From Aquisphaera insulae (GTDB lineage Bacteria > Planctomycetota > Planctomycetia > Isosphaerales > Isosphaeraceae), in the NCBI RefSeq assembly GCF_011064615.1, contig NZ_JAALJH010000078.1:1-43298 (forward strand): DNA of 43,298 nt, read 5' to 3'. Both the position numbers and the translations under genes were made by a program. The notes under the pieces were generated by a model. The model was not told the DNA's origin. It was given only the letters and a program-made list of their open reading frames with translations, and searched no databases. Shown one piece after another: positions 1 through 9,184 of the stretch (positions are counted from its first letter, which is position 1; the number at the start of each line of letters is the position of its first letter).

Positions 1-518
1 GCGTGGGCCGCGGCGCGATCACGGCCCCCGCTCGACTCGGCGGGAGCCTCGTTCTCCCGGTCTGGATCCGCGACCGCGCCGGGTGCCGAGTCGGACGGGC
101 CCGGGATTCGACGGCCTGGGCGCGTCGAATTCAGCCCGGGAGGATCAAAAGGCCAACGCTTTATCCACCAGAAGGAGAGGCGAGTTAGGAGACACGGGCA
201 TTCAGGGTGTCGCGATTGAACTCGGGTGTCTGCGAGGACTGGGCAAGGTGAGGCTTGGTACACGAAATACGGCGACGTCCGGGGAAGTCGCTGATTCGGC
301 TCGGAGGCGCTCCAACGCGGCGACCCAGATAGAGTGCTTGGGCGCCAGGGGTGTCGGGGCTCAGACCTTGCAGTCCGGGACTTTCTCCCGGTGCGACGAT
401 CGATGGCCGAGAGGGATTGAATTCCTGGGCGGAATCGCCTATTGTGAACCACTTAAAGCGGTGCTGGATCACAAATGAGATTGGCCCACGAAAACGGGCC
501 GCGCAGTTGGGGAGAGAG
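1..518 (+). other. Non-coding leader/intergenic region upstream of rpsO
   Basis: No open frame here has convincing codon usage or a recognisable protein, so I treat it as intergenic plus a long 5' leader of rpsO. Two small stem-loops are visible. One is at 375-391 (CCGGGA, loop CTTTC, TCCCGG). The other is at 483-500 (GGCCC and GGGCC around an A-rich loop), ending about ten bases before the rpsO ribosome-binding purines. I could not match the region to tmRNA, RNase P RNA or SRP RNA. The tail of a gene left of the window cannot be excluded for the first bases. Confidence 0.5.
483..500 (+). promoter_or_regulatory. Hairpin just upstream of the rpsO ribosome-binding site
   Basis: Arms GGCCC (483-487) and GGGCC (496-500) enclose ACGAAAAC. 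The purine-rich GGGGAGAGAG (about 509-518) follows, then the ATG at 519. In several bacteria S15 represses its own mRNA by binding leader structures that resemble its 16S rRNA site, and the leader architectures differ between phyla. That this hairpin is part of such a switch is an inference from position only. Confidence 0.3.
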
Positions 519-788
519 ATGGCGATCACCAAGGAGAAGAAGACGGAGCTCATCGGGACCTTCAAGCGTGGCGAGCACGACACCGGCTCGCCGGAAGTGC
601 AGATCGCACTCCTGACGGCTCGAATCAACGGCCTGACCGACCACTTCAAGACGCACGCCAAGGATCATGCCAGCCGCCGAGGGCTGCTGAAGATGGTTTC
701 GAAGCGGTCCGGCCTGCTCAAGTACCTGCGGCTGCATGATCGGAAGACGTACCTCGAACTGATCAGCCGCCTGGGGATCCGCAAGTAA
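519..788 (+). CDS. rpsO: 30S ribosomal protein S15
   Basis: This 89-residue protein has the usual S15 length. It binds the central domain of 16S rRNA early in 30S assembly. The sequence carries the S15 signature, with the DTGSPEVQIALLT segment near residues 20-32, the basic DHASRRGLLKMVSKR segment, and the family ending LISRLGIRK. The start at 519 gives a protein beginning MAITKEKK and is preceded at 5-9 bases by a strong GGGGAGAGAG. The frame is open further upstream, but that part has no S15 similarity. pnp follows on the same strand after about 370 bases, the classic rpsO-pnp order in bacteria. Confidence 0.97.
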   Translation: MAITKEKKTELIGTFKRGEHDTGSPEVQIALLTARINGLTDHFKTHAKDHASRRGLLKMVSKRSGLLKYLRLHDRKTYLELISRLGIRK

Positions 789-1157
789 TCCGGATCTCGC
801 CGATCCAGGGCACGCGCGGCGCCTCGCTCGAACGGGCGGCCGCGACGGCCCTGTCAGGCCGGTCCCGGGAGTCTCGACGGCTTCGGGGATGCCTCGATCA
901 GGTCCCCCCGCCGTCGGCCATTCGAGCCGGCCCCTTACAGCAAGTTTCACGGTCCTTCGCCATGGCCGCTCCGCTCCGGCCGGGCACGTGCGAGAGCCCT
1001 TCCCGGATGTTCCCCCGTGATTCACCCGAGGGGATTCGAGGAATCCCCCACGAACGCATCGAAGTTGCGTCGCGAGGTGGATCGAGCAGGCTGCGAGGAC
1101 CGCTTCCCATCCATTTTCTTTTGCTGGCCGCAGGCGCGGCCTTGCAGGTAGCATTCC
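789..1157 (+). other. rpsO-pnp intergenic region
   Basis: There is no credible gene in these 369 bases. Near the end, GGCCGC (1126-1131), loop AGGC, GCGGCC (1136-1141) forms a perfect six-base-pair hairpin, 16 bases before the pnp start. Enterobacterial pnp is autoregulated through a double-stranded leader structure that is cut by RNase III, so this position is suggestive. The equivalence is inference only. The Shine-Dalgarno for pnp is weak (GCAGGTAG, about 1145-1152). Confidence 0.4.
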
Positions 1158-3467
1158 ATGTCGAACAACGTGACTTCCCGAAAGTCCGTCGAACGGACGA
1201 TCGGCGACAAGAAGATCAGCATCGAGACCGGCCTCCTGGCCAAGCAGGCGAGTGGCGCCGTCGTCGTGCGAATCGGCGACACGATGACGCTGGTGGCGAC
1301 CATGGCGGCCCCCGGCCGCGAGGGGCTGGACTTCTTCCCCCTGACCGTCGACTATCGCGAGAAGACCTACGCCGCGGGCAAGTTCCCGGGCGGCTTCATC
1401 AAGCGTGAGGGCCGGCCCAGCACCAAGGAGATCCTCACCTCCCGCCTCATCGACCGGCCGATCCGGCCCCTCTTCCCGGACTGGTATCGCGAGGAAGTCC
1501 AGATCCAGGCCGGGCCCATCTCGGCCGATCGCCAGAATGACCCGGACGTCCTGACCATCATCGGCGCGTCGGCGTCGCTGCTCCTGACCAAGGCCCCGTT
1601 CCAGGGCCCGATCGGCGCCGTCCGGCTGGGCCGCATCGACGGCAAGCTCATCCCCTTCCCGACGGCGGAGGAGATCGAGCAGAGCGACCTGGATCTCGTC
1701 GTCGCCAGCACCTCCAAGGCCGTCGTCATGATCGAGGGCTTCGGCGAGGAGCTCCCCGAGCCCGAGATGGCCGACGCCATCATGGAAGCCCACCGGCTCA
1801 ACCAAGAGCTCATCGGGCTCCAGTACGACCTCCTGGAGGCCCTGGGCCGGCCGATCCCGGAACACGTCGAGACCCCCGCCGATCCGCTCCGGCAACTCCT
1901 CTACGATCGATACGGCCACCAGCTCCGCGAGGCCAAGCAGATCTTCCTCAAGCAGGAGCGGAACGCCACGACCAAGGCGCTGGTCGAGCAGATCATCAAG
2001 GACCTGATCCCCGCCGAGGGGCAGGGCCAGGTCGTCGCGCTCGCGGCCGGCGGCGAGGAAGCCGTCACCCCCGGGCGGATCAAGGCCGCCTTCTACGCGG
2101 TCGAGGAGAGGGTCGTCCGCGAGCTCATCCTCGACGGCCGGCGGCCGGACGGCCGAGGCCCCCGCGACCTGCGGGCGATCCGATGCGAGGTCGGCCTGCT
2201 GCCCCGCGCCCACGGCTCCGCCCTCTTCCAGCGCGGCGAGACCCAGGCCCTGGTGACCACCGTCCTGGGGACCTCCGCGGACGAGCAGCGGGTCGATGGG
2301 ATCATGGACGAGTTCCACAAGAAGTTCATGCTCGACTACAACATGCCGCCGTTCGCCGTCGGCGAGATCCGGCCCATCCGCGGGCCCGGCCGCCGCGAGA
2401 TCGGCCACGGTGCCCTCGCCGAGCGATCGGTCGCCCCGATCCTGCCGACCCCCGCGCAGTTCCCTTACACGATCCGCGTCGTTTCCGACATCCTCGAGTC
2501 CAACGGCTCCAGCTCCATGGCCTCGGTCTGCGGGGCGACCCTCAGCCTGATGGACGCCGGAGTTCCCATCTCCGACCCCGTCGGGGGCATCTCGATCGGC
2601 CTGGTCCAGGATGAGCACACCGGCCGCCACATCCTCCTCACCGACATCATCGGCGACGAGGACCACTTCGGCGACATGGACTTCAAGGTCGCCGGCACGC
2701 AGCGCGGGGTGACCGGGATTCAGCTCGACCTGAAGAACAAGGGGATCACCGAGGAGATCATCCGTGAGACCCTCGAGCAGGCCCACGAGGCCCGGCTCGA
2801 GATCCTTCGGGCCATGCTCCGGGCGATCAAGCGGCCGCGCGAGGAGATCTCCTCGAACGCCCCCCGGCTGATCCAGATCCAGATCAACCCCGAGAAGATC
2901 GGTCTCGTCATCGGCCCCGGCGGCAAGACGATCCGGCGTCTCCAGGAGGAGACCGGCGCCAAGATCGACATCGAGGACTCCGGCGTCGTCACCCTGTCCA
3001 GCTCCGACGCCTCCGGCGCCGAGGCCGCCCGCGACAAGATCGTGGCGATGACCGAGGGCGTCCAGATCGGCCGGATCTACGAGGGGCGGGTCACCTCGAT
3101 CAAGGATTTCGGCGCCTTCGTCGAGATCCTCCCGGGCAAGGACGGGCTCGTCCACATCAGCGAGCTGTCCGACGGCTACGTGGCGAGCGTCACCGACATC
3201 TGCCGCGTGGGCGACCCTATGCTCGTCAAGGCGATCGCCGTCGACGACCAGGACCGCGTCAAGCTCTCCCGCAAGGCCGCCCTGGCCGAGCGCGGCGAGG
3301 TCGACGAGTTCGCCTCCCGGACCCGCCCGGCCGGTGCCCCCGATCGTCCCCAGGGCGGCCCGCCGCGTCGGCCCCCGCAGGCCGGTGGCGGCGGTGGCGG
3401 CGGTTATGGCGGAGATCGCGACCGGGATCGCGACCGCGGCCCGTCTCGCGGGCCCTCGCGGCCCTGA
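1158..3467 (+). CDS. pnp: Polyribonucleotide nucleotidyltransferase (PNPase)
   Basis: This is the phosphorolytic 3'-5' exoribonuclease and RNA polymerase of the degradosome, a trimer in the cytoplasm. At 769 residues it has full family architecture. RNase PH domain 1 lies at about 15-150, a helical linker at about 150-310, and RNase PH domain 2 from about 323 (RRPDGRGPRDLRAIRCEVGL, then the HGSALFQRGETQ phosphate/RNA site). A KH domain is at about 575-635 (GLVIGPGGKTIRRLQEETGA) and an S1 domain at about 637-708 (GRVTSIKDFGAFVEILPGKDGLVHISEL in pattern). The tail from about 709 is low-complexity, with a poly-Gly run and Asp-Arg repeats, like RGG-type RNA-binding tails. The start MSNNVTSRKS matches family length despite a weak ribosome-binding site. 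A strong stem-loop follows the stop. Confidence 0.97.
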   Translation: MSNNVTSRKSVERTIGDKKISIETGLLAKQASGAVVVRIGDTMTLVATMAAPGREGLDFFPLTVDYREKTYAAGKFPGGFIKREGRPSTKEILTSRLIDRPIRPLFPDWYREEVQIQAGPISADRQNDPDVLTIIGASASLLLTKAPFQGPIGAVRLGRIDGKLIPFPTAEEIEQSDLDLVVASTSKAVVMIEGFGEELPEPEMADAIMEAHRLNQELIGLQYDLLEALGRPIPEHVETPADPLRQLLYDRYGHQLREAKQIFLKQERNATTKALVEQIIKDLIPAEGQGQVVALAAGGEEAVTPGRIKAAFYAVEERVVRELILDGRRPDGRGPRDLRAIRCEVGLLPRAHGSALFQRGETQALVTTVLGTSADEQRVDGIMDEFHKKFMLDYNMPPFAVGEIRPIRGPGRREIGHGALAERSVAPILPTPAQFPYTIRVVSDILESNGSSSMASVCGATLSLMDAGVPISDPVGGISIGLVQDEHTGRHILLTDIIGDEDHFGDMDFKVAGTQRGVTGIQLDLKNKGITEEIIRETLEQAHEARLEILRAMLRAIKRPREEISSNAPRLIQIQINPEKIGLVIGPGGKTIRRLQEETGAKIDIEDSGVVTLSSSDASGAEAARDKIVAMTEGVQIGRIYEGRVTSIKDFGAFVEILPGKDGLVHISELSDGYVASVTDICRVGDPMLVKAIAVDDQDRVKLSRKAALAERGEVDEFASRTRPAGAPDRPQGGPPRRPPQAGGGGGGGYGGDRDRDRDRGPSRGPSRP

Positions 3468-3479
3468 TCGAAGCACATG

Positions 3480-3507
3480 GGGCCCGGGGAGTCCTCTCCC
3501 CGGGCCC
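3480..3507 (+). terminator. Stem-loop terminator after pnp
   Basis: A perfect 12-base-pair inverted repeat is present: GGGCCCGGGGAG at 3480-3491, loop TCCT at 3492-3495, CTCCCCGGGCCC at 3496-3507. It starts 13 bases after the pnp stop. No U-tract follows, so it may act as a Rho-independent-like pause or as a 3' end stabiliser. It overlaps the upstream in-frame ATG of the next gene at 3477, which argues for a later start of that gene. Confidence 0.7.
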
Positions 3508-3551
3508 GCCCGTCGTCCGATCCGTCCCTCGAAACCGATCGAGCTACCCCG

Positions 3552-4343
3552 ATGGCCGATTCCCTCGCCGGCACACTCTCCGATCGCGCGGCGGCCGTCC
3601 CGACCCCCGGTGGCGACTCGCAATACCGCGACGTGGAGTCCGACGCCACCAGGAGGCTCCGCCAGCAATACGCGGAGATCTCCCAGCTTGCCGGCGGGCT
3701 CGCCCACGAGGTCCGGAATCCACTCTCCACCCTCTCGCTCAACCTGGATCTCCTGTCGGAGGACTTCCAGAAGCCGGAGACCCCGCGCGACCGCCGCGTC
3801 AAGCAGCGGGTCGAGCGGCTCAAGCGCGAGGTCCAGCGGCTCCACGACATCGTGGAGAACTTCCTCCGCTTCGCTCGTTTCCAGGAGGTCGAGACGACCT
3901 CGGCCGACCTGAACCTCGTCATCGAGGAACTCTGCGACTTCTACGAGCCGCAAGCCGCCACTCAGGGCATCGTGCTGCGGACCCACCTCGCGCCCGAATT
4001 GCCGCCGGTCGCCCTCGACGCCGACCTCTTCAAGCAGGCCCTCCTCAACCTGGTGCTCAATGCCGAGCACGCCATGCCCGAGGGGGGCGAGCTGATCCTG
4101 ACTTCTCGCCGCGAGGGGACGTCGGTCATCGTGGAGGTCACCGACACGGGGACCGGCATTCCCGTCGACGTCCTGGGGCGGATCTTCGACGCGTTCTATT
4201 CGACGCGATCCGGCGGCAGCGGCCTGGGCCTGCCCACGACCCGGAAGATCGTCGAGGCTCATGGCGGATCCATCGAGGTCCAGAGCGAGCCGGGCAAGGG
4301 GTCCCGGTTCACGATCCGGCTGCCGATTTCCGAGTCACGCTGA
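3552..4343 (+). CDS. Soluble NtrB-like sensor histidine kinase
   Basis: This is a 263-residue cytoplasmic two-component kinase with no membrane segment and almost no sensor domain: about 45 residues precede the dimerisation/H-box helix. The H-box reads LAGGLAHEVRNPLSTLSLN, with phosphoacceptor His52. The HATPase_c domain at about 155-263 shows the N-box LLNLVLNAEHAM, the G1 box DTGTGIP and the G2 box GGSGLGLPTTRKIVEAHGG. I chose the ATG at 3552 because the alternative at 3477 lies inside the terminator stem. Its likely partner is the sigma54-type response regulator at 5439, one gene downstream. With so little N-terminal sequence, the signal probably arrives through a partner protein. Confidence 0.9.
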   Translation: MADSLAGTLSDRAAAVPTPGGDSQYRDVESDATRRLRQQYAEISQLAGGLAHEVRNPLSTLSLNLDLLSEDFQKPETPRDRRVKQRVERLKREVQRLHDIVENFLRFARFQEVETTSADLNLVIEELCDFYEPQAATQGIVLRTHLAPELPPVALDADLFKQALLNLVLNAEHAMPEGGELILTSRREGTSVIVEVTDTGTGIPVDVLGRIFDAFYSTRSGGSGLGLPTTRKIVEAHGGSIEVQSEPGKGSRFTIRLPISESR

Positions 4344-4388
4344 ATCGCCCGAGCGGGGACGGTCCCGCCCAGGGCGCGTGGTGCGCCG

Positions 4389-5315
4389 ATGCACGACTAC
4401 GACCGGAGTAGCAAGTGGCTGATCCAGCATTACGGCGACGCCATCCTGCGCCTGGCCGGGGTGGTGGGTATCGTCCGATGGCAAGCGCTGCAATCGGAGG
4501 TGGTGCAGCCGCGTGCCCTGCCCGACAGCCTGATCCAGGCCCTGCTGGAAGGGGAGTCGGAGCCGCGGCTCTTCGTCCTGGAGATGGCGACGTATCCGGA
4601 GCCGAGGGTCGCCGAGCAGGCCATCCGCGACGCGGCCCTCGTCTATCTCGATCGGAAGATCCTGCCGGAAGTCGTGGTCGTGGTGCTCAGCCCGAAGGGC
4701 CGCGTCCAGGTGCCGCGGGAGTCGGAGATCCAGAGCGTCGGCGGCTGGACCAGCTTGCACCTCCGCTGGCGGGTGGTCGAGCTCTGGACGATCCCCGCAG
4801 GCCGCTTGCTGGAGTCCGGCGACGTGGGAGCCGTGCCGTGGTCCTTGCTGGGCAAGATGGAAGGCCCGCCCGAGCCGTTCTTCCGTCGCTGTCGCGAGCG
4901 GATCGACCGCGAGGCGCCGCCGGAGGAGCGGGAGAACCTGCTGGCGGTCTCGCAGGTCCTGGCGCGGTTGCGATATGATGATGAAGGGCTCTTCCGTTGG
5001 CTGGGGGGAGAACAGGACATGCTCGAGTTGCCCTTCCTGGACAAGCTCAAGGAAAAATGGATGCGAGAGGCCGCGGCGGAGGCCACTCGCAAGGCCGAAG
5101 AGGCGGCCCGCGAGGCGGCCCGCGAGGCGGCCCATGCCACTCGGGTCGGGAGCATCATCGAAGTCTTGACCGCGCGTTTCGGCGCCCGGGCCTCGTCAGT
5201 GCGGCCGAAGCTCGCCGCCATTGAAGACGATCGGCGCCTCAACGACCTCGTGAAGGTCGCGGCCGTCTGCGAGAGCCTCAAGGACTTCCGCAGCCATCTC
5301 CGCGGCCCGGCCTGA
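4389..5315 (+). CDS. Rpn/PD-(D/E)XK nuclease-like protein with DUF4351-like tail
   Basis: This 308-residue protein resembles the Rpn/YhgA-like family, which is multiplied in cyanobacteria and planctomycetes and related to PD-(D/E)XK nucleases. The LFVLEMATYPEPRVAEQAIRD segment near residues 58-78 fits the strand-helix holding the E-x-x catalytic position, although the second acidic/Lys pair is not obvious. The C-terminal 65 residues (RVGSIIEVLTARFGAR and onward) resemble the helical DUF4351 tail. Residues around 230-250 contain an Ala/Arg/Glu-rich coiled segment encoded by a 12-base tandem repeat. The gene sits between a histidine kinase and its probable response regulator, 45 bases after the kinase stop, as if inserted into that operon. 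No strong ribosome-binding site precedes the ATG. Confidence 0.75.
   Translation: MHDYDRSSKWLIQHYGDAILRLAGVVGIVRWQALQSEVVQPRALPDSLIQALLEGESEPRLFVLEMATYPEPRVAEQAIRDAALVYLDRKILPEVVVVVLSPKGRVQVPRESEIQSVGGWTSLHLRWRVVELWTIPAGRLLESGDVGAVPWSLLGKMEGPPEPFFRRCRERIDREAPPEERENLLAVSQVLARLRYDDEGLFRWLGGEQDMLELPFLDKLKEKWMREAAAEATRKAEEAAREAAREAAHATRVGSIIEVLTARFGARASSVRPKLAAIEDDRRLNDLVKVAAVCESLKDFRSHLRGPA
5100..5134 (+). repeat. 12-bp tandem repeat inside the Rpn-like gene
   Basis: The unit GAGGCGGCCCGC occurs three times head to tail (5100-5111, 5112-5123, and 5124-5134 with the last base changed). It encodes the Glu-Ala-Ala-Arg helical repeat. The unit length is a multiple of three, so copy number can change without a frameshift. 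Confidence 0.85.
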
Positions 5316-5438
5316 ATCCGAGCCGCCGGTGACCAACACGCGCCCGTCCTCGCCCGATCCCCGCGCCTGGTGATGGACCTGCCGCCTCGCTAGAATGGCC
5401 TGCTTCGAGGGGCCGTGTCGGGGAGAAAGCGACCGCCG

Positions 5439-6812
<1,374 letters not shown>

Positions 6813-6875
6813 GACCGCGAGGGTCGCCGACGAGGCTCAAGAGGACGCATCGATTCATCCCCAAGGGAAGCACTC

Positions 6876-8156
6876 ATGACTCTCTCTCCGCCCCGGGCTA
6901 GCTCGTACTGCCGCATCCTCGGCCTGATCGCCGCGTCGATCGTCTTGCCGAACCCGTCGGCGGGCGCCCAGGACATCCTGCCGCGGGCCACGCCGGAGTC
7001 CGTCGGCGTCTCGACCGAGCGGCTCCAGCGGATCCACGAGGCCGTCCAGCGGCAGATCGACGATCACAAGATCAGCGGCGCGGTGACGCTCGTCGCGCGC
7101 CGCGGGTTCGTCGTCCATCTGGAGGCCCACGGCGTCCGAAACGTCGAGACGAAGGCCCCGATGACCGTCGACACGATCTTCAAGATGGCCTCCTGCTCCA
7201 AGCCGGTCACGGCCGTCGCCGTGCTCATGCTGGTCGAGGAGGGTAAGATCAGGCTGAACGACCCGGTCTCCCGGTTCATCCCCGAATTCAGGGACATGAA
7301 GGTCGCCGTCGCGAAGGAGGGCTCGACGGAGATCGAGCTCGTGAAGGCCGACCGCGAGATCACCGTCCGCGATCTCCTCACGCACACGTCGGGCCTGCTT
7401 ACCGGCGGACCGGGCATGAAGACCCCGAAGGGGGGCGACTACTGGCCGAAGGCCGAGGACACGCTGGCCACGGCCGCCCCTCGGTTCGCGCAGTTCCCGC
7501 TCGACTTCCAGCCGGGCACGAAATGGAACTACAGCCCGATCGCCGGCATCGACACCCTGGCCCGGATCGTCGAGGTCGCCTCCGGCCAGACCTTCGACCT
7601 GTTCGTCCGCACGCACCTCTTCGAACCGCTCGGCATGAAGGACACCGCCTTCGTCGTCCCGGACAGCCGCAAGGACCGCATGGCGACCGTCTACAGGAAG
7701 ACCGACAAGGGACTCGAGCCGAATCCCAACGACCTCGTGTTCGCCCGGAGTTACCCCTCGGGCGCCGCGGGCCTCTATTCGACCGCCGCCGACTACTTCC
7801 GCTTCGGCCAGATGCTCCTCAACGGCGGCCGTTCCGATGGCGGCCAGGTCCTCTGTCCGCGCAGCGTCGCGTTGATGTCCACCAACGAGGTCGGCGACCT
7901 CTTCCACAACGTCATCGGCCGCGGCGAGGGCATGGGCTTCGGCTTCGCCGTGGAGATCGTCCAGGATCCGATCGCCATCGGCACCTACCGCTCGGCCGGC
8001 AGCTTCGGCTGGGACGGCGCCTTCGGGACCCACTTCTTCGTCGATCCCCAGGAGCAGCTCGTCGCCGTCCTGTTGATCCAGACCTCCAACGGACGGGCGA
8101 TGCACCCGGACTTCGAGACCGCCGTGATGCAGTCGCTGGTGGAGACCGAGCGGTGA
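6876..8156 (+). CDS. Exported serine hydrolase of the class C beta-lactamase/esterase family
   Basis: This 426-residue protein belongs to the Beta-lactamase (PF00144) type of serine hydrolases, which includes esterases, D-aminopeptidases and PBP-like enzymes. An N-terminal hydrophobic segment ending near PSAGAQD is a probable signal peptide. The catalytic SxxK is S106-C-S-K109, in FKMASCSKPVTAVAVLML. The second element is Y219-S-P (KWNYSPIAG) instead of the commoner YxN. The DLLTHTSGL motif and the C-terminal SFGWDGAFGTHFFVDP region are typical of the family. It is more likely an extracytoplasmic esterase or peptidase than a drug-resistance enzyme. It converges with the ACT-domain gene, six bases away. 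Confidence 0.9.
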   Translation: MTLSPPRASSYCRILGLIAASIVLPNPSAGAQDILPRATPESVGVSTERLQRIHEAVQRQIDDHKISGAVTLVARRGFVVHLEAHGVRNVETKAPMTVDTIFKMASCSKPVTAVAVLMLVEEGKIRLNDPVSRFIPEFRDMKVAVAKEGSTEIELVKADREITVRDLLTHTSGLLTGGPGMKTPKGGDYWPKAEDTLATAAPRFAQFPLDFQPGTKWNYSPIAGIDTLARIVEVASGQTFDLFVRTHLFEPLGMKDTAFVVPDSRKDRMATVYRKTDKGLEPNPNDLVFARSYPSGAAGLYSTAADYFRFGQMLLNGGRSDGGQVLCPRSVALMSTNEVGDLFHNVIGRGEGMGFGFAVEIVQDPIAIGTYRSAGSFGWDGAFGTHFFVDPQEQLVAVLLIQTSNGRAMHPDFETAVMQSLVETER

Positions 8157-8162
8157 TCCCGA

Positions 8163-8699
8163 TCAGGTCAGCCCGCCTTCGACGACCGTGATGTCCACGT
8201 TCTGCTTCTCCCCGATCTGACGGAGCCCGTCTTGCCACCCCGCTCCCGTGTGCGCGGGCGGCACGAGGACCCGCGCGGTCATGGAGAAAAGGGGGACGCC
8301 GCTCTCCGCCCCGGGGGAGCAATCCGAGTCGGCGGACTCGATGTCGATCCCCTGCTCGGAGAGATAACGGGCGATGCCATTGATGATGCCCTCGTGGTCG
8401 GCGCCCTCGACGGCGATCCGGTAGGGCCGCCAGCCGTCGCGAACCTCGATGCCGGGGCGCTCCACGGCGGTCTTGGTGACCCTGTAGCCGCGCGAGGTGA
8501 GCGCGGAGAGGTCCGAATCGAGGGCATGCAGGGAATCGGTCGGGATCGTCAGCAGGACGAGGATGGCGAACTCACCGCCGAGCCGCGCCATCCGGCTGGT
8601 CTCGACGTTGCCGCCCCGATCGAGGAGGAGCCGGGTGACTTCCTCGACGAAGCCGATCCGGTCCGGGCCCGTCAGCGTCAGGATGAAGGTCTTCTTCAC
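8163..8699 (-). CDS. Tandem ACT-domain protein, GcvR-like
   Basis: This 178-residue protein has two ACT domains. The first is at about 1-75 (FILTLTGPDRIGFVEEVTRLL, with the usual Gly-Asn turn GGNVETSRM). The second is at about 90-170 (YRIAVEGADHEGIINGIARYL). This matches the GcvR family of amino-acid-sensing regulators, known in enterobacteria as the antagonist of the glycine-cleavage activator GcvA. The GTG at 8699 is chosen because AAGGGAGA lies about eight bases upstream and the ACT fold begins immediately. The frame stays open for another 128 codons upstream, but that part has no ACT similarity. No glycine-cleavage genes lie in the window, so the target is unknown. Confidence 0.85.
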   Translation of the reverse strand: MKKTFILTLTGPDRIGFVEEVTRLLLDRGGNVETSRMARLGGEFAILVLLTIPTDSLHALDSDLSALTSRGYRVTKTAVERPGIEVRDGWRPYRIAVEGADHEGIINGIARYLSEQGIDIESADSDCSPGAESGVPLFSMTARVLVPPAHTGAGWQDGLRQIGEKQNVDITVVEGGLT

Positions 8700-9184
8700 G
8701 GGGCGATCTCCCTTTGGCGGTGCTCGTCGATGAGGCCGTGTTGCTTCCGCCATCATAGCCGCCGGTAGGTGCGACCGGCCACGCCAGAGAGGGTGCCGCG
8801 ACGAGGTTGATCCGGCGCGTCCGCCGTGGTCCCCCATCTCGTCGGTAGCGAATTCACCCCGGTAGTCCTCGATGGTCTCGCTCGCGGCATCGGCGTCCAT
8901 GAAGTCCCCGAGCCTTCGAATCGCGAAGCTCGGGTCCGGAGACCGGGTCAACGACTCGAGGGTGCGGTCGGAGCTGACGGAGTCGCTGATCGTCGATGAC
9001 ATCGTCGTGCAGCGAGATCCCCCCTCGCGACTCGACGCCTCGAAGGCCCGGCGGAGCTCGCAGAGGACCGCGTCGATCGTCATCTCGGGTAGAAAATGCT
9101 CCGCGGCCGGGAGCGCCGGGGACAGCCGCCTCGGCGGGCTTCCTGCAAATTGTCACGGCCGCGGCACACCACGAGGGAGCCTCA
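8700..9184. other. Intergenic region upstream of the ACT protein gene
   Basis: The minus-strand frame of the ACT protein remains open from 8700 to 9083 (candidate start ATG at 9083, encoding MTIDAVLCELRRAFEAS). Because no stop separates it from the ACT protein, it could only be an N-terminal extension of that protein. The segment resembles nothing I recognise. I see no RNA gene or repeat. It may be a decayed gene or simply an open GC-rich frame. Confidence 0.35.

Noticed and set aside
1..518. tmRNA, RNase P RNA or SRP RNA in the rpsO leader
   Set aside because: I looked for conserved cores such as the RNase P GAGGAAAGTC and the SRP tetraloop context and did not find them.
3477..3551. Earlier in-frame ATG of the histidine kinase
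   Set aside because: It lies at the base of the perfect 12-bp stem after pnp and the added residues match nothing; the ATG at 3552 is preferred.
453..4262. A 1269-codon minus-strand open frame opposite rpsO, pnp and the kinase
   Set aside because: It is the antisense of GC-rich genes with clear family motifs on the plus strand. Its translation is compositionally biased (Asp, Leu, Gly, Arg) and has no recognisable domain.
6876..8156. Antibiotic resistance beta-lactamase
   Set aside because: The SxxK family includes many esterases and peptidases, the second motif is YSP instead of YxN, and nothing nearby suggests resistance.
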